A stretch of 64,000 bases of DNA from Pseudomonas sp. PSE14. GTDB lineage: Bacteria > Pseudomonadota > Gammaproteobacteria > Pseudomonadales > Pseudomonadaceae. The notes beneath the pieces were generated by a model. That model was given only the letters and a program-made list of their open reading frames with translations. It ran no database searches and was not told the DNA's origin. Below are positions 18,483 to 27,627 of the stretch, piece by piece. How positions within the stretch are numbered: position 1 is the stretch's first letter; each line of letters begins with the position of its first letter. The stretch spans positions 2,728,001 through 2,792,000 of the forward strand of contig NZ_CP115669.1 in assembly GCF_029203285.1 (NCBI RefSeq). Reading direction: 5' to 3'. The translations under genes were made by a program, and so were the position numbers.

Positions 18483-19841
18483 ATGAACTTCAAACCTACC
18501 CTGATCGCCACGGCCCTCGGTCTGGCCCTGTGCGGCGCGGCCCAGGCCGCCGTCTCGCCCCAGGACGCCGCCCAGCTGGGCACCACCCTGACCCTGGTCG
18601 GCGCCGAAAAGGGCGCCAGCAGCGACGGTTCGATTCCCGCCTACACCGGTGGCCTGACCAGCGCCCCGGCCAGCTTCAAGGCCGGCGACAGCATGCGCCC
18701 GGACCCTTTCGCCGGGGAGAAGCCGCTGCTGGTGATCGACGGCAAGAACGTCGACCAGTACAAGAACCAGCTCTCCGCCACCACCGTCGAACTGGCCAAG
18801 CGCTACCCGAGCTTCCGCGTCGACGTCTACCCGACCCACCGCACCGCAGCCTTGCCTGATGCGGTGCTGGAGAACAGCAAGAAGAACGCCGTCGCCACCC
18901 AGTCCCTGGAAGGCGGCACCGCCATCGACAACGCGTTGCCGGGTGTGCCGTTCCCGATGCCGAAGACCGGCGCCGAGGCCATGTGGAACTTCCTGCTGCG
19001 TTACCAGGGGGTGAACATCAAGGCCAAGTACGACTCCTGGAACGTCGACGCCTCGGGCAGCGCCAACCTCGCCACCACCGGCCAGGCCTTCATCAACTAT
19101 CCGATCTACGAGAACCTCACCCAGCCGGTGAAGGGCTCCGAGGTCTACTACCAGATGAAGCTGTACTACAGCGGCCCGGCCCGCCGCGCCGGCGAGGCGA
19201 TGATGCTCAAGGACGCCGCCAACCCGCTGCAGCAGCCGCGCCGCGCCTGGCAGTACCTGCCCGGCCAGCGCCGCGTGAAGCTGGCGCCGAACCTGGCCTA
19301 CGACACCCCGAACCCCGGCATGGCCGGCGCCGGCACCTACGACGACGTGTTCGTCTTCAATGGCGCGCTGGACCGCTACGACTGGAAGCTGGTGGGCAAG
19401 CAGGAAATGATCGTGCCCTACAACACCTACCGCCTGACCTACACCAGCGACATCAAGCCAGTGGTCACGCCCAATCACCTGTCGCCGGACTACGTGCGCT
19501 GGGAGAAGCACCGCGTGTGGGTCGTGGAAGGCACGCTGAAGTCCGGTGCGCGGCACATCTACGCCAAGCGCCGCTTCTACCTCGACGAGGACAGCTGGGT
19601 GGCCCTGGCCTCCGACCAGTATGACGCCCGTGGCCAGCTCTATCGCGGCTCCTTCGCTTTCCTCAGCCAGAGCTACGACAAGCGCATCCCGGACGCCACG
19701 CCGTTCATGATCTACGACCTGACCGCCGGCTCCTACAACATCAACGGCGTCGTCGGCCCGTACGGCGGCATCACCTACATCGATCCGCTGGCCGCTACCC
19801 AGTGGTCGCCTGAAGCCCTTGCCGGCAGCGGTATTCGCTAA
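18483..19841 (+). CDS. DUF1329 family exported protein
   Basis: Exported protein of 452 aa. I start it at the ATG at 18483, which is preceded by CAGGAG and begins a signal peptide cleaved after QAA (about 22). DUF1329 proteins resemble LolB/LolA-like lipoprotein carriers in fold and share conserved stretches such as RRAWQYLPGQRRV and YEWKLVGKQEM-like (here YDWKLVGKQEM), FYLDEDSW and GSYNINGVVG. It sits 41 bp after the DUF1302 gene. Likely a periplasmic partner of the DUF1302 barrel and the downstream MMPL transporter. Confidence 0.85.
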   Translation: MNFKPTLIATALGLALCGAAQAAVSPQDAAQLGTTLTLVGAEKGASSDGSIPAYTGGLTSAPASFKAGDSMRPDPFAGEKPLLVIDGKNVDQYKNQLSATTVELAKRYPSFRVDVYPTHRTAALPDAVLENSKKNAVATQSLEGGTAIDNALPGVPFPMPKTGAEAMWNFLLRYQGVNIKAKYDSWNVDASGSANLATTGQAFINYPIYENLTQPVKGSEVYYQMKLYYSGPARRAGEAMMLKDAANPLQQPRRAWQYLPGQRRVKLAPNLAYDTPNPGMAGAGTYDDVFVFNGALDRYDWKLVGKQEMIVPYNTYRLTYTSDIKPVVTPNHLSPDYVRWEKHRVWVVEGTLKSGARHIYAKRRFYLDEDSWVALASDQYDARGQLYRGSFAFLSQSYDKRIPDATPFMIYDLTAGSYNINGVVGPYGGITYIDPLAATQWSPEALAGSGIR

Positions 19842-19899
19842 GCGGATGAGTTCGCGGCGGCCCACAAGGCCGCCGTGCATTTCAGATCGAGGTAGCCGT

Positions 19900-20964
19900 A
19901 TGCAATTTCCCTTCAAGCTCGCCCTGGCCTCCGCCGGGCTGGGGCTGGCGCTGCTCGCCGGTCACGCCGACGCCGATGAATTCGTCGACGTGCTGGACCT
20001 GCCCTCGCAGCCCACCGCACTGGCCATGAGCAGCCCGCTGGCGGCCATCGCCCGTGCCGACAAGCGCCTGGTGGTGGTCGGCCAGCGCGGCCACATTCTC
20101 TATTCCGACAACGACGGCAAGGACTGGCGGCAGGCCGAGGTACCGGTCAGCTCCGACCTCACCGCCGTGCGCTTCCCCACGCCGCGCGACGGCTGGGCAG
20201 TGGGCCACGACGGCGTGGTGCTGCACAGCGCCGACGGCGGCGAGCACTGGATCCGTCAGCTCGATGGCCGCGCCATCGGCCAGCTGATGCTGGATTACTA
20301 CACGGCCAACCCACAGGCGGATAACGAAACCCTGCTGGAGCAGTCGCGGCGCATGAAAGAGGAGGGGGCGGACAAGCCGTTCCTCGACCTCTGGTTCCGC
20401 AACGCCCAGGAGGGTTTCGTCATCGGTGCCTTCAACCTGATCCTGCACACCACCGATGGCGGGCGCAGTTGGGAGCCCTGGAACCATCGCATCGACAACC
20501 CGCAATCGCTGCACCTGACCGCCATGTCGGCGGTGGGCGGGGACCTGTTCATCGTCGGCGAGCAGGGCCTGCTGCTCAAGCTCGACCCGGCGGACCAGCG
20601 CTTCGTGGCGCTGAACTCGCCCTACAAGGGCACCTTCTTCGGCGTGCTCGGCAAGCCCGGCCTGCTGTTCGCCTACGGCCTGCGCGGCAACGCGGTGCGC
20701 AGCGTCGACGGCGGCGCGAACTGGAGTGCGGTGGCCACCGGCCTGCCGGTCAGCCTCACGGCGGCCAGCGAGGGCGCCGACGGCGGCCTCTACCTGTTCA
20801 GCCAGGCCGGCCAGGGGCTGGTCAGCCGCGACGACGGCGCCACCTTCAGGCCGCTGACCCTGGCCCAGCGCACGCCCGTCAGCGGCGCCCTGGTCAGCGG
20901 CGACAGCCTGCTGCTGGTGGGCAACCGCGGCCTGCAACGCAGCGCGTTGCCGCTCTCCCAATAA
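19900..20964 (+). CDS. YCF48/BNR-repeat exported protein
   Basis: Exported beta-propeller of 354 aa from the ATG at 19900 (GAGG upstream; signal peptide to about HADA, residue 24). It contains repeated YCF48/sialidase-type units: DNDGKDWRQ, SADGGEHWIRQ, TTDGGRSWEPW, VDGGANWSA, RDDGATFRPL, each about 45-60 residues apart. The name comes from the photosystem II assembly factor, but in non-photosynthetic bacteria it accompanies DUF1302/DUF1329 and MMPL genes. A scaffold or substrate-chaperone role in the envelope is inferred. Confidence 0.85.
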   Translation: MQFPFKLALASAGLGLALLAGHADADEFVDVLDLPSQPTALAMSSPLAAIARADKRLVVVGQRGHILYSDNDGKDWRQAEVPVSSDLTAVRFPTPRDGWAVGHDGVVLHSADGGEHWIRQLDGRAIGQLMLDYYTANPQADNETLLEQSRRMKEEGADKPFLDLWFRNAQEGFVIGAFNLILHTTDGGRSWEPWNHRIDNPQSLHLTAMSAVGGDLFIVGEQGLLLKLDPADQRFVALNSPYKGTFFGVLGKPGLLFAYGLRGNAVRSVDGGANWSAVATGLPVSLTAASEGADGGLYLFSQAGQGLVSRDDGATFRPLTLAQRTPVSGALVSGDSLLLVGNRGLQRSALPLSQ

Positions 20965-20970
20965 GAACAA
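20963..20970 (+). promoter_or_regulatory. AAnAAnAA motif before the MMPL gene
   Basis: AAGAACAA overlapping the stop of the YCF48 gene, 20 nt before the ATG at 20990. Candidate Crc/Hfq site. Confidence 0.5.
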
Positions 20971-20989
20971 GACGAAGAGACAGCCTCCT

Positions 20990-23425
20990 ATGGTCGACCT
21001 CAAGCAAGGGCAGCTGCCCGTCATCAGCGATCTGCGGGACTTCGACGCGCACAGCGGCAGCCTGCTGGAGCGCCTGGTGTTCAACCATCGGCTCCTGTTC
21101 ATCAGCCTGATCGCCCTGGTCACGCTGCTGCTCGGCTGGATGGCGGTGACCCGCCTGGAGATCAAGCCCAGCTTCGAGAAGATGATCCCGCAGAGCCATC
21201 CCTACATCCGCAACTACCTGGAGAACCGTGGGGCGCTGCGCGGCCTGGGCAACTCCGTGCGAGTGGTGGTGGAGAGCCGCGAGGGCGACATCTTCGCGCC
21301 GGCCTACCTGGACACCCTCAAGCAGATCAACGACCAGCTGTTCCTGAGCCCCGGCGTCGACCGCGCCTGGATGAAGTCGCTGTGGTCGCCGGCGGTACGC
21401 TGGACCGAAGTGACCGAGGAGGGCTTCCAGGGCGGCCCGGTGATGCCCGACGGCTATGCCGGCGACGCCCCGAGCATCGCTACGTTGCGCCAGAACATCG
21501 CCCGCGCCGGCATCGTCGGCAGCCTGGTGGCCAATGATTTCCGTTCGAGCATGCTGGTGGTGCCGCTGCTGGACCATGACTCGGCCACCGGCAAGGGCAT
21601 CGACTACCAGCAGTTCTCCCACCAGCTCGACGCGCTGCGCCTGAAGTACGAGTACCTGGGCGACCAGCGTGCCTTCGACGCCGGCGAGCCGGGCAAGGGC
21701 GCCGTGCGCATCCACGCGATCGGCTTCGCCAAGCTGGTCGGCGACCTGATCGACGGCCTGCTGCGGGTGATGATGTTCTTCGGCCTGGCGGTGGTCTCGG
21801 CCTTCGTCATCATCCTGCTCTACACCCGCTGCCTGCGCAGCAGCTTGCTGGTGATCGTCTGCTCGCTGCTCGCGGTGATCTGGCAGCTGGGGCTGATCGC
21901 CTGGCTGGGCTATGCCCTGGACCCGTACTCGATCCTGGTGCCATTCCTGATCTTCGCCATCGGCGTGTCCCACGCCACGCAGAAGATGAACGGCATCATG
22001 CAGGACATCGGCCGCGGCACGCACCGCCTGGTGGCGGCGCGCAACACCTTCCGTCGCCTGTTCCTCGCCGGGGTCAGCGCGCTGCTTTGCGACGCCGTGG
22101 GTTTCGGTGTGCTGATGCTGATCGACATCCCGGTGATCAAGGCCCTGGCGATCACCGCGAGCATCGGCGTGGCGGTGCTGGTCTTCACCTCGTTGCTGCT
22201 GATGCCGGTGGCGCTGTCCTTCATCGGCGTCAGCCCGCGCGCCGCCGCCCGCGCCCTGCGCGAGGAGCAGCAGGAAGCCCGCGAGCAGGGCCTGGGCCGC
22301 CTGTGGAGCCTGCTCGACCGCTTCACCGAACGGCGCTGGGCGAGCATCGCCCTGGCGGTCGCCGCGCTGATCGGCGCCGGCAGCTTCCTGGTCAGCCAGC
22401 GCCTGCAGATCGGCGATCTCGACGCCGGCGCGCCCGAGCTGCGCGCGGACTCGCGCTACAACCGCGACAACGCCTACATCACCAGCCACTACGCGCTCTC
22501 CAGCGACCTGTTCGCGGTGATGGTGAAGACGCCCGCCGAAGGCTGCCTGAACTACAAGACCCTGATCCTCGCCGACCGCCTGGGCTGGGCGCTGCAACAG
22601 CATCCGGGCGTGCAGGCGAGCGTTTCGCTGGCCGACGCGGTGCGCCAGATCACCGCCGGCACCTACGAGGGCAACCCCAAGTTCGCCAGCCTGCAGCGCA
22701 ACCAGGACGTGCTCAACTACTCGGCGCAGCAGGCCTCGGTGAATACGCCGGAACTGTTCAACACCGATTGCTCGGTGATGCCGGTGATCGCCTTCCTCAA
22801 GGACCACAAGGCCAGGACCCTGGAGGAAGTGACTACCATTGCCGAAGACTTCGCCAAGGCCAACAGCACGCCGGACCGCCAGTTCCTCCTCGCCGCGGGC
22901 AGCGCCGGCATCGAGGCCGCCACCAACAGCGTGGTGCACCAGGCCAACCGCACCATGCTGCTGTACATCTACGGGGCGGTCAGCCTGTTCTGCCTGATCA
23001 CCTTCCGCAGCTGGCGCGCAACCCTGGTGGCCATGCTGCCGCTGGTGCTGACGTCCATGCTCTGCGAGGCGCTGATGGTGTTCCTCGGCATCGGCGTGAA
23101 AGTGGCGACCCTGCCGGTGATCGCCCTGGGCGTGGGCATTGGCGTGGACTATGCGCTGTACCTGCTCAGTGTGCAGTTGCAATTGCAGCGTGCTGGCTTC
23201 CCGCTGGCGCTGGCCTACCGCCAGGCGGTGATCTTCACCGGCAAGGTGGTGGCACTGGTGGGCGTGACCCTGGCCGCCGGGGTGATCACCTGGGCCTGGT
23301 CGCCGATCAAGTTCCAGGCGGACATGGGGATTCTGCTGACCTTCATGTTCCTGTGGAACATGCTGGGGGCGCTGTTGCTGATCCCGGCGCTGTCGCACTT
23401 CCTGTTGAATGAGCGGAAGGGCTGA
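20990..23425 (+). CDS. MMPL/RND-family transporter
   Basis: Inner-membrane transporter of 811 aa with twofold RND symmetry: TM1 (about 33-54), a periplasmic loop, a five- to six-helix bundle (about 255-425), TM7 (about 450), a second loop, and a second bundle (about 660-800) with GVGIGVDYALYLL. It lacks the length of HAE-type drug pumps and matches the predicted exporters/lipid transporters of the MMPL group. It ends the DUF1302-DUF1329-YCF48 operon and probably powers movement of a hydrophobic compound across the envelope; direction is unknown. Confidence 0.87.
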   Translation: MVDLKQGQLPVISDLRDFDAHSGSLLERLVFNHRLLFISLIALVTLLLGWMAVTRLEIKPSFEKMIPQSHPYIRNYLENRGALRGLGNSVRVVVESREGDIFAPAYLDTLKQINDQLFLSPGVDRAWMKSLWSPAVRWTEVTEEGFQGGPVMPDGYAGDAPSIATLRQNIARAGIVGSLVANDFRSSMLVVPLLDHDSATGKGIDYQQFSHQLDALRLKYEYLGDQRAFDAGEPGKGAVRIHAIGFAKLVGDLIDGLLRVMMFFGLAVVSAFVIILLYTRCLRSSLLVIVCSLLAVIWQLGLIAWLGYALDPYSILVPFLIFAIGVSHATQKMNGIMQDIGRGTHRLVAARNTFRRLFLAGVSALLCDAVGFGVLMLIDIPVIKALAITASIGVAVLVFTSLLLMPVALSFIGVSPRAAARALREEQQEAREQGLGRLWSLLDRFTERRWASIALAVAALIGAGSFLVSQRLQIGDLDAGAPELRADSRYNRDNAYITSHYALSSDLFAVMVKTPAEGCLNYKTLILADRLGWALQQHPGVQASVSLADAVRQITAGTYEGNPKFASLQRNQDVLNYSAQQASVNTPELFNTDCSVMPVIAFLKDHKARTLEEVTTIAEDFAKANSTPDRQFLLAAGSAGIEAATNSVVHQANRTMLLYIYGAVSLFCLITFRSWRATLVAMLPLVLTSMLCEALMVFLGIGVKVATLPVIALGVGIGVDYALYLLSVQLQLQRAGFPLALAYRQAVIFTGKVVALVGVTLAAGVITWAWSPIKFQADMGILLTFMFLWNMLGALLLIPALSHFLLNERKG

Positions 23426-23446
23426 GATCCCCATCGGCTCATTGGA

Positions 23447-23475
23447 GTCCGCTCCTGCGTAGGAGCGGACTTTGT
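23447..23475 (+). terminator. Terminator hairpin after the MMPL gene
   Basis: GTCCGCTCCT/AGGAGCGGAC, a perfect 10-bp stem with a GCGT loop, followed by TTTGT. It overlaps a REP-like core (GTAGGAGCGGACTTTGTCCG), so it serves both as repeat and as probable terminator. Confidence 0.7.
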
Positions 23476-23508
23476 CCGCGATTGAATCTGCGCCGTGCCC
23501 GCAGCCCC

Positions 23509-24402
23509 TCAATCAAACGCCGGAATCGCCTCCAGCTCATGCAGCAGCCAGTCCGCGAACTCCCGCGCCAGGGCCTGGTTGCCGTGGGGCGGGATGATCA
23601 GGAAGTAGGGGTGGGGCGCCGGGAAGTCGATGTCGAACAGGCGCACCAGCCGGCCCTGGTGCAGTTCCTCGCCGGCAAGGATATGGTCGCTGATGGTCAC
23701 GCCACCGCCGGCCAGTGCGGCGCGGATGGTCAGGTAGGCGTCGGGCAGGAAGACGTTCTGCCGTGCCTGCAAACCGGGCACCCCGGCGGCGAGGAAGTAG
23801 CGGCTCCAGTCGAAACCATCGTCCTCGTGCAGCAGCACCTGGCGTGCCAGGTCGCGGGGTTTGCGTAGGTGTTCCTGGGTGTTGAGCAGGCGCGGGCTGC
23901 ACACCGGGAAATAGCGGATGTCGCCCAGCGCGGCGAAGCGCTGGCCCTCGATGTGCGTCTCGCCGAAAGAAATCACCATGTCCACTTGGCCCAGGTCACT
24001 GCTCATCGGCATCAGGTGCAGAGCGACCTCCTGGTAATTACGCAGGAATTTCTCCAGCAGCGATGACACCCGTGCCAGCAATGCGGGAGCGCAGGCGATG
24101 CGCAGCTCGCCGGCGGGCTCCTCGTTGGGCAATGCGCGGCGGATGTCGCGCAGCTGGTCGAAGGCGCTGCTGATCTGCTGGCTCAGCTGGCGCCCGGCCG
24201 GAGTCAGCTTGACGCCCTTGCCCTGGCGCTCCACCAGCGCCATGCCCAGTTCTTCCTCAAGCTTCTTCACCTGGTGGCTGACCGCGCCGTGGGTGACGTG
24301 CAGCTCCAGTGCCGCGCGGCTGATGCTGCCCTGGCGGACCAGTGCCTCGAAAGCGCGCAGGGCGATGAGGGAGGGCATTCGGAACGCACTGTTCTGACGC
24401 AT
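23509..24402 (-). CDS. LysR-family regulator (GcvA-like)
   Basis: Transcription regulator of 297 aa. The winged helix-turn-helix is at about 10-68 (LIALRAFEALVRQGSISRAA, HGAVSHQVKKLEEELG), followed by the substrate-binding domain with GGGVTISDHILAGEEL, the GcvA/TrpI branch pattern. It is divergent from the ABC importer operon, separated by 130 bp that contain a 14-bp-arm inverted repeat, a good LysR operator candidate. It presumably activates the importer/M24/deacetylase operon in response to the imported compound. Confidence 0.9.
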   Translation of the reverse strand: MRQNSAFRMPSLIALRAFEALVRQGSISRAALELHVTHGAVSHQVKKLEEELGMALVERQGKGVKLTPAGRQLSQQISSAFDQLRDIRRALPNEEPAGELRIACAPALLARVSSLLEKFLRNYQEVALHLMPMSSDLGQVDMVISFGETHIEGQRFAALGDIRYFPVCSPRLLNTQEHLRKPRDLARQVLLHEDDGFDWSRYFLAAGVPGLQARQNVFLPDAYLTIRAALAGGGVTISDHILAGEELHQGRLVRLFDIDFPAPHPYFLIIPPHGNQALAREFADWLLHELEAIPAFD

Positions 24403-24419
24403 GAGAGACCTTTTCCGTG

Positions 24420-24471
24420 AATTTGGCTAACGATTCAGGTGGAAATCTATTGAATTGTCGTTAGTTAAATT
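24420..24471. promoter_or_regulatory. Inverted repeat, probable LysR operator
   Basis: AATTTGGCTAACGA (24420-24433) and TCGTTAGTTAAATT (24458-24471) are inverted arms matching at 12 of 14 positions, with 24 bp between. It lies in the divergent region next to the LysR start at 24402, and is much more AT-rich than its surroundings. Confidence 0.65.
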
Positions 24472-24507
24472 TGCACGGAAGATGACTCCAAGCCAACACC
24501 CAAACAC

Positions 24508-24515
24508 AAGAACAA
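24508..24515 (+). promoter_or_regulatory. AAnAAnAA motif before the ABC ATPase gene
   Basis: AAGAACAA, 18 nt before the ATG at 24533 and just ahead of the CTGGAG ribosome binding site. Candidate Crc/Hfq site for the whole importer operon. Confidence 0.5.
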
Positions 24516-24532
24516 ACGGCTGGAGACCCGCC

Positions 24533-25612
24533 ATGCAGCATTTCGTCGACTTGCTCGGCCTGGGCAAGCGCTATGGCAACCTGCAGGTCCTGAGCGACCT
24601 CAGCCTGAGCATCCGCCAGGGCGAATTCCTCACGCTTCTGGGGCCTTCGGGCTCGGGCAAGAGCACCACGCTGATGATGCTCGCCGGCTTCGTCGAGCCC
24701 AGCGAAGGGCATATCGAGATGGACGGCCGCGACATCACCCAGCTGTCGCCGGACCAACGCGATTTCGGCGTGGTGTTCCAGGGCTACGCGCTGTTCCCGC
24801 ACATGAGCGTGGCGCAGAACGTGGCCTACCCGCTGCGCATCCGCAAGGTGCTGGGCGCGGAGATCGAGCGCCGGGTGGCGGACGTGCTGGAGCGCGTCGG
24901 CCTGGCCGGCATGGGCAATCGCGGCATCGCCCAGCTTTCCGGCGGCCAGCAGCAGCGCGTGGCGCTGGCCCGTGCATTGGTGTTCAAACCCAAGCTCTTG
25001 CTGCTCGACGAACCGCTGTCCGCCCTCGACCGCCGTCTGCGCCAGGAAATGCAGGGCGAGCTGGCGCGCATGCACAAGGATTTCGGCACCACCTTCGTCT
25101 TCGTCACCCACGACCAGGAGGAAGCGCTGGCGCTGTCCGACCGCATCGCCGTGTTCAACAAGGGCCGCCTGGAGCAGGTCGGCACACCGCGCGAAGTCTA
25201 CGAACGTCCGGCCAGCCGATTCGTCGCCAACTTCCTCGGCGATACCAATCTGCTGGAGGTCGGCGTGGTGGGCCGCGAGGCAGAAGCCACGCTCTGTGAT
25301 TTTCGCGGCCAGCACCTGCGCGTGGCCCACTCGGCCCAGGCGAGCCAGGGCGGCAAGAGCTGGCTGGCAGTGCGCCCGGAGCACATCGACCTGCGCCCGC
25401 TGCAGGACGCCGGCCGCGACAACGGCCTCTGCGCCACCGTCGGCAACGCCACTTACCAGGGTGCCCACGTCAACCTCGAACTGACCCTGGAGCAGGGCGA
25501 GCGCCTCGACCTGCGCCTGCCGGTCGCGCACCCGCTGCTGGCCGATCTGCGCAGCGGCCAGCGCTACTGGTGCAGCTGGTCGCCGCAGCACTGCCACCTG
25601 TTGTCCGCCTGA
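24533..25612 (+). CDS. ABC importer ATPase, PotA-type
   Basis: Cytoplasmic ATPase of a type I ABC importer, 359 aa. Walker A GPSGSGKST (about 41-49), signature LSGGQQQR, Walker B LLLLDEP and the following SALDRRLR are intact; the C-terminal third is a TOBE_2 domain (residues 280-355). The start at 24533 has CTGGAG upstream; an earlier in-frame start would lie across the putative operator. Family members import spermidine, putrescine, 2-aminoethylphosphonate, iron or mannopine-like compounds. First gene of a six-gene operon. Confidence 0.88.
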   Translation: MQHFVDLLGLGKRYGNLQVLSDLSLSIRQGEFLTLLGPSGSGKSTTLMMLAGFVEPSEGHIEMDGRDITQLSPDQRDFGVVFQGYALFPHMSVAQNVAYPLRIRKVLGAEIERRVADVLERVGLAGMGNRGIAQLSGGQQQRVALARALVFKPKLLLLDEPLSALDRRLRQEMQGELARMHKDFGTTFVFVTHDQEEALALSDRIAVFNKGRLEQVGTPREVYERPASRFVANFLGDTNLLEVGVVGREAEATLCDFRGQHLRVAHSAQASQGGKSWLAVRPEHIDLRPLQDAGRDNGLCATVGNATYQGAHVNLELTLEQGERLDLRLPVAHPLLADLRSGQRYWCSWSPQHCHLLSA

Positions 25613-25652
25613 CACACGCATAACGAAAACAAACGATCGGGGAGCAATCACA

Positions 25653-26774
25653 ATGAAAGAACGCCAAGGCTTCATCGAAGACGCCATCGAAATCGCCGCC
25701 GAGAAAAGCGAGCGCGCCGGCATCAGCCGTCGCGATTTCAACCGCAGCCTGCTGCTGCTCGCCGCCGCCAGTGCCTTGCCATTGGGCTCCGGCAGCCGTG
25801 CCTTCGCTGCTGGCGACAACCTGGTGCTGGCCAACTGGGGCGGCGATGCGGTGCCGGCTTTCGAGAAGAGCTTCGGCGGCTTCGACCAGGCGTCCGGCCT
25901 TACCCTGAAAGTGGACGGCAGCGGCCCCACCGAGGGCGCGCTGAAGACCCAGGTCAGCAGCGGCGCGGTGCGTTGGGATGTGTGCGACGGCGAGATGTAT
26001 TCGTCCTATCGCCTGGGCAAGGACAAGTTCCTCGCACCCATCGACTTCGGCATCGTCGACAAGTCGCTGATCGGCTACGGCGACGTGCATGATTTCGGCC
26101 TCGCCAACTACACCTACAGCTACGTGATCGGCTACGACCACGAGCAGTTCGGCAAGAACCCGCCCAAGTCCTGGGCCGACTTCTGGGACGTGAAGAAGTA
26201 CCCGGGCAAACGCACCCTCTACAAATGGATGAGCGCCAACCTCGAATGCGCGCTGCTGGCCGACGGTGTGCCGCCGGAGCAGCTCTACCCGCTGGATGTG
26301 GACCGCGCCCTGCGCAAGATCGAGGAACTGTTGCCGCACATCGCCACCCACTGGTCCACCGGCGCCGAGTCGCAGCAGCTGATCCGCGATGGCGAGGTGA
26401 GCATGGCGCAGATGTGGCACACCCGCGCCGAGCTGGTGAAGAACGACACTGGCGGCAAGATCGACTGGGGCTTCGACGGCGGCATCGTCTCGCCTTCGGT
26501 GTGGATGGTGCCCAAGGGCAACCCGGCCGGCGCCAAGGCGGCCATGGAGTTCATCGCCTACGCGCTGCGCCCGGAGGTGCAGGCCAAGCTCATGGAGGTC
26601 TACAACATGGGCCCGGTGAACCTCAAGGCCAACGACCTGCTCAGCGCCCAGCTGCAGGCGATCAACCCCACCGCGCCGGACAACCTGAAGAAACAGGTGT
26701 CGCTCAACAACAAGTGGCACGCCGAACACTACGGTGAAACCCTGGAGCGCTACCTCGCGCTGATCGGTGGCTGA
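25653..26774 (+). CDS. ABC importer periplasmic binding protein (PotD-like, Tat-exported)
   Basis: Substrate-binding protein of 373 aa, extracellular-solute-binding family 6/8. The N-terminus is long and has a twin-arginine motif ISRRDFN at about residues 24-30 before a hydrophobic stretch, so Tat export in folded form is likely. The mature protein begins near AAGDNLVLANWGG; this start and the KSWADFWDVKKYPGKR segment are typical of polyamine/betaine-like binders. It follows the ATPase by 40 bp. The ligand is probably a small cationic or acyl-amine compound, judged only from the enzymes encoded downstream. Confidence 0.85.
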   Translation: MKERQGFIEDAIEIAAEKSERAGISRRDFNRSLLLLAAASALPLGSGSRAFAAGDNLVLANWGGDAVPAFEKSFGGFDQASGLTLKVDGSGPTEGALKTQVSSGAVRWDVCDGEMYSSYRLGKDKFLAPIDFGIVDKSLIGYGDVHDFGLANYTYSYVIGYDHEQFGKNPPKSWADFWDVKKYPGKRTLYKWMSANLECALLADGVPPEQLYPLDVDRALRKIEELLPHIATHWSTGAESQQLIRDGEVSMAQMWHTRAELVKNDTGGKIDWGFDGGIVSPSVWMVPKGNPAGAKAAMEFIAYALRPEVQAKLMEVYNMGPVNLKANDLLSAQLQAINPTAPDNLKKQVSLNNKWHAEHYGETLERYLALIGG

Positions 26775-26775
26775 G

Positions 26776-27627
26776 ATGCGACGTTTCGCACCGGGCGTGC
26801 TGCCGGTCTACGGCCTGCTGATCCTGCCCCTGCCATTACTCGTGGTGGTCGGCTACCTGCTGCCGACCCTCGGCGTGCTGGGCTGGAGCTTCAGCCTGCC
26901 GGAGTGGGGCACGCAGAACTACGCGGCGATTGCCGACAACGCCAACCTGCAGGCGGTGATCTGGCGCACCCTGCGCATCTGCCTGCTGACCACCGCGATC
27001 AGCGTTGCCATCGCCTACCTGATCGCCTACCGCTGGCGTTTTGCGACGCCGCGTGGCCGGCAACTGATCGAACTGTTCGTGCTGTTGCCGTTCTGGCTGT
27101 CGATGCTGATCCGCGCCTTCGCCTGGCTGGTGCTGTTGCGCAACGGCGGCCTGGTCAGCCAGGGGCTGATGGCCACCGGCTGGTTCGACGCGCCGCCGCC
27201 GCTGGTACGCAACGAACTGGGCGCGCTGATCGGCATGGTGCACTTCATGGTGCCCTACGCGGTGCTGCCGCTGCTGTCGTCGCTCAAGCAAGTGGACGAC
27301 AGCCTGCTGCGGGCGTCCAGCAGCCTGGGCGCCAGCCACTGGCAGACGCTCAAGGACATCTTCATTCCGCTGACGCTGCCCGGCGTGGTCGCCGCATCGG
27401 CCATCGTCTTCGTCTTCAGCCTCGGCTGCTTCGTCACCCCGGCGCTGCTGGGCGGCGGCAAGGCGGCGATGCTCGCGGAGTACATCTACGTGCAGATGTT
27501 CCAGCTCTCCAACTGGGGCCTGGGCGCCGCACTGAGCATCGTGCTGATGCTGCTGGTGGTGGGCTGTGCGCTGCTGTTCGGACAACTCATCGGCTACCGC
27601 CGCCTGCTCGGGAGGGCTGAGCTGTGA
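26776..27627 (+). CDS. ABC importer permease, PotB-type
   Basis: Inner-membrane permease of 283 aa with six hydrophobic segments and the EAA-type coupling loop at about 178-197 (RASSSLGASHWQTLKDIFIPL). I use the ATG at 26776, one base after the binding-protein stop; a GTG at 26767 is possible but overlaps. It pairs with the next permease. Confidence 0.87.
   Translation: MRRFAPGVLPVYGLLILPLPLLVVVGYLLPTLGVLGWSFSLPEWGTQNYAAIADNANLQAVIWRTLRICLLTTAISVAIAYLIAYRWRFATPRGRQLIELFVLLPFWLSMLIRAFAWLVLLRNGGLVSQGLMATGWFDAPPPLVRNELGALIGMVHFMVPYAVLPLLSSLKQVDDSLLRASSSLGASHWQTLKDIFIPLTLPGVVAASAIVFVFSLGCFVTPALLGGGKAAMLAEYIYVQMFQLSNWGLGAALSIVLMLLVVGCALLFGQLIGYRRLLGRAEL

Noticed and set aside
25627-25640. A-rich stretch before the binding-protein gene as a further CA motif
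   Set aside because: GAAAACAAACGA does not fit AAnAAnAA at any register.
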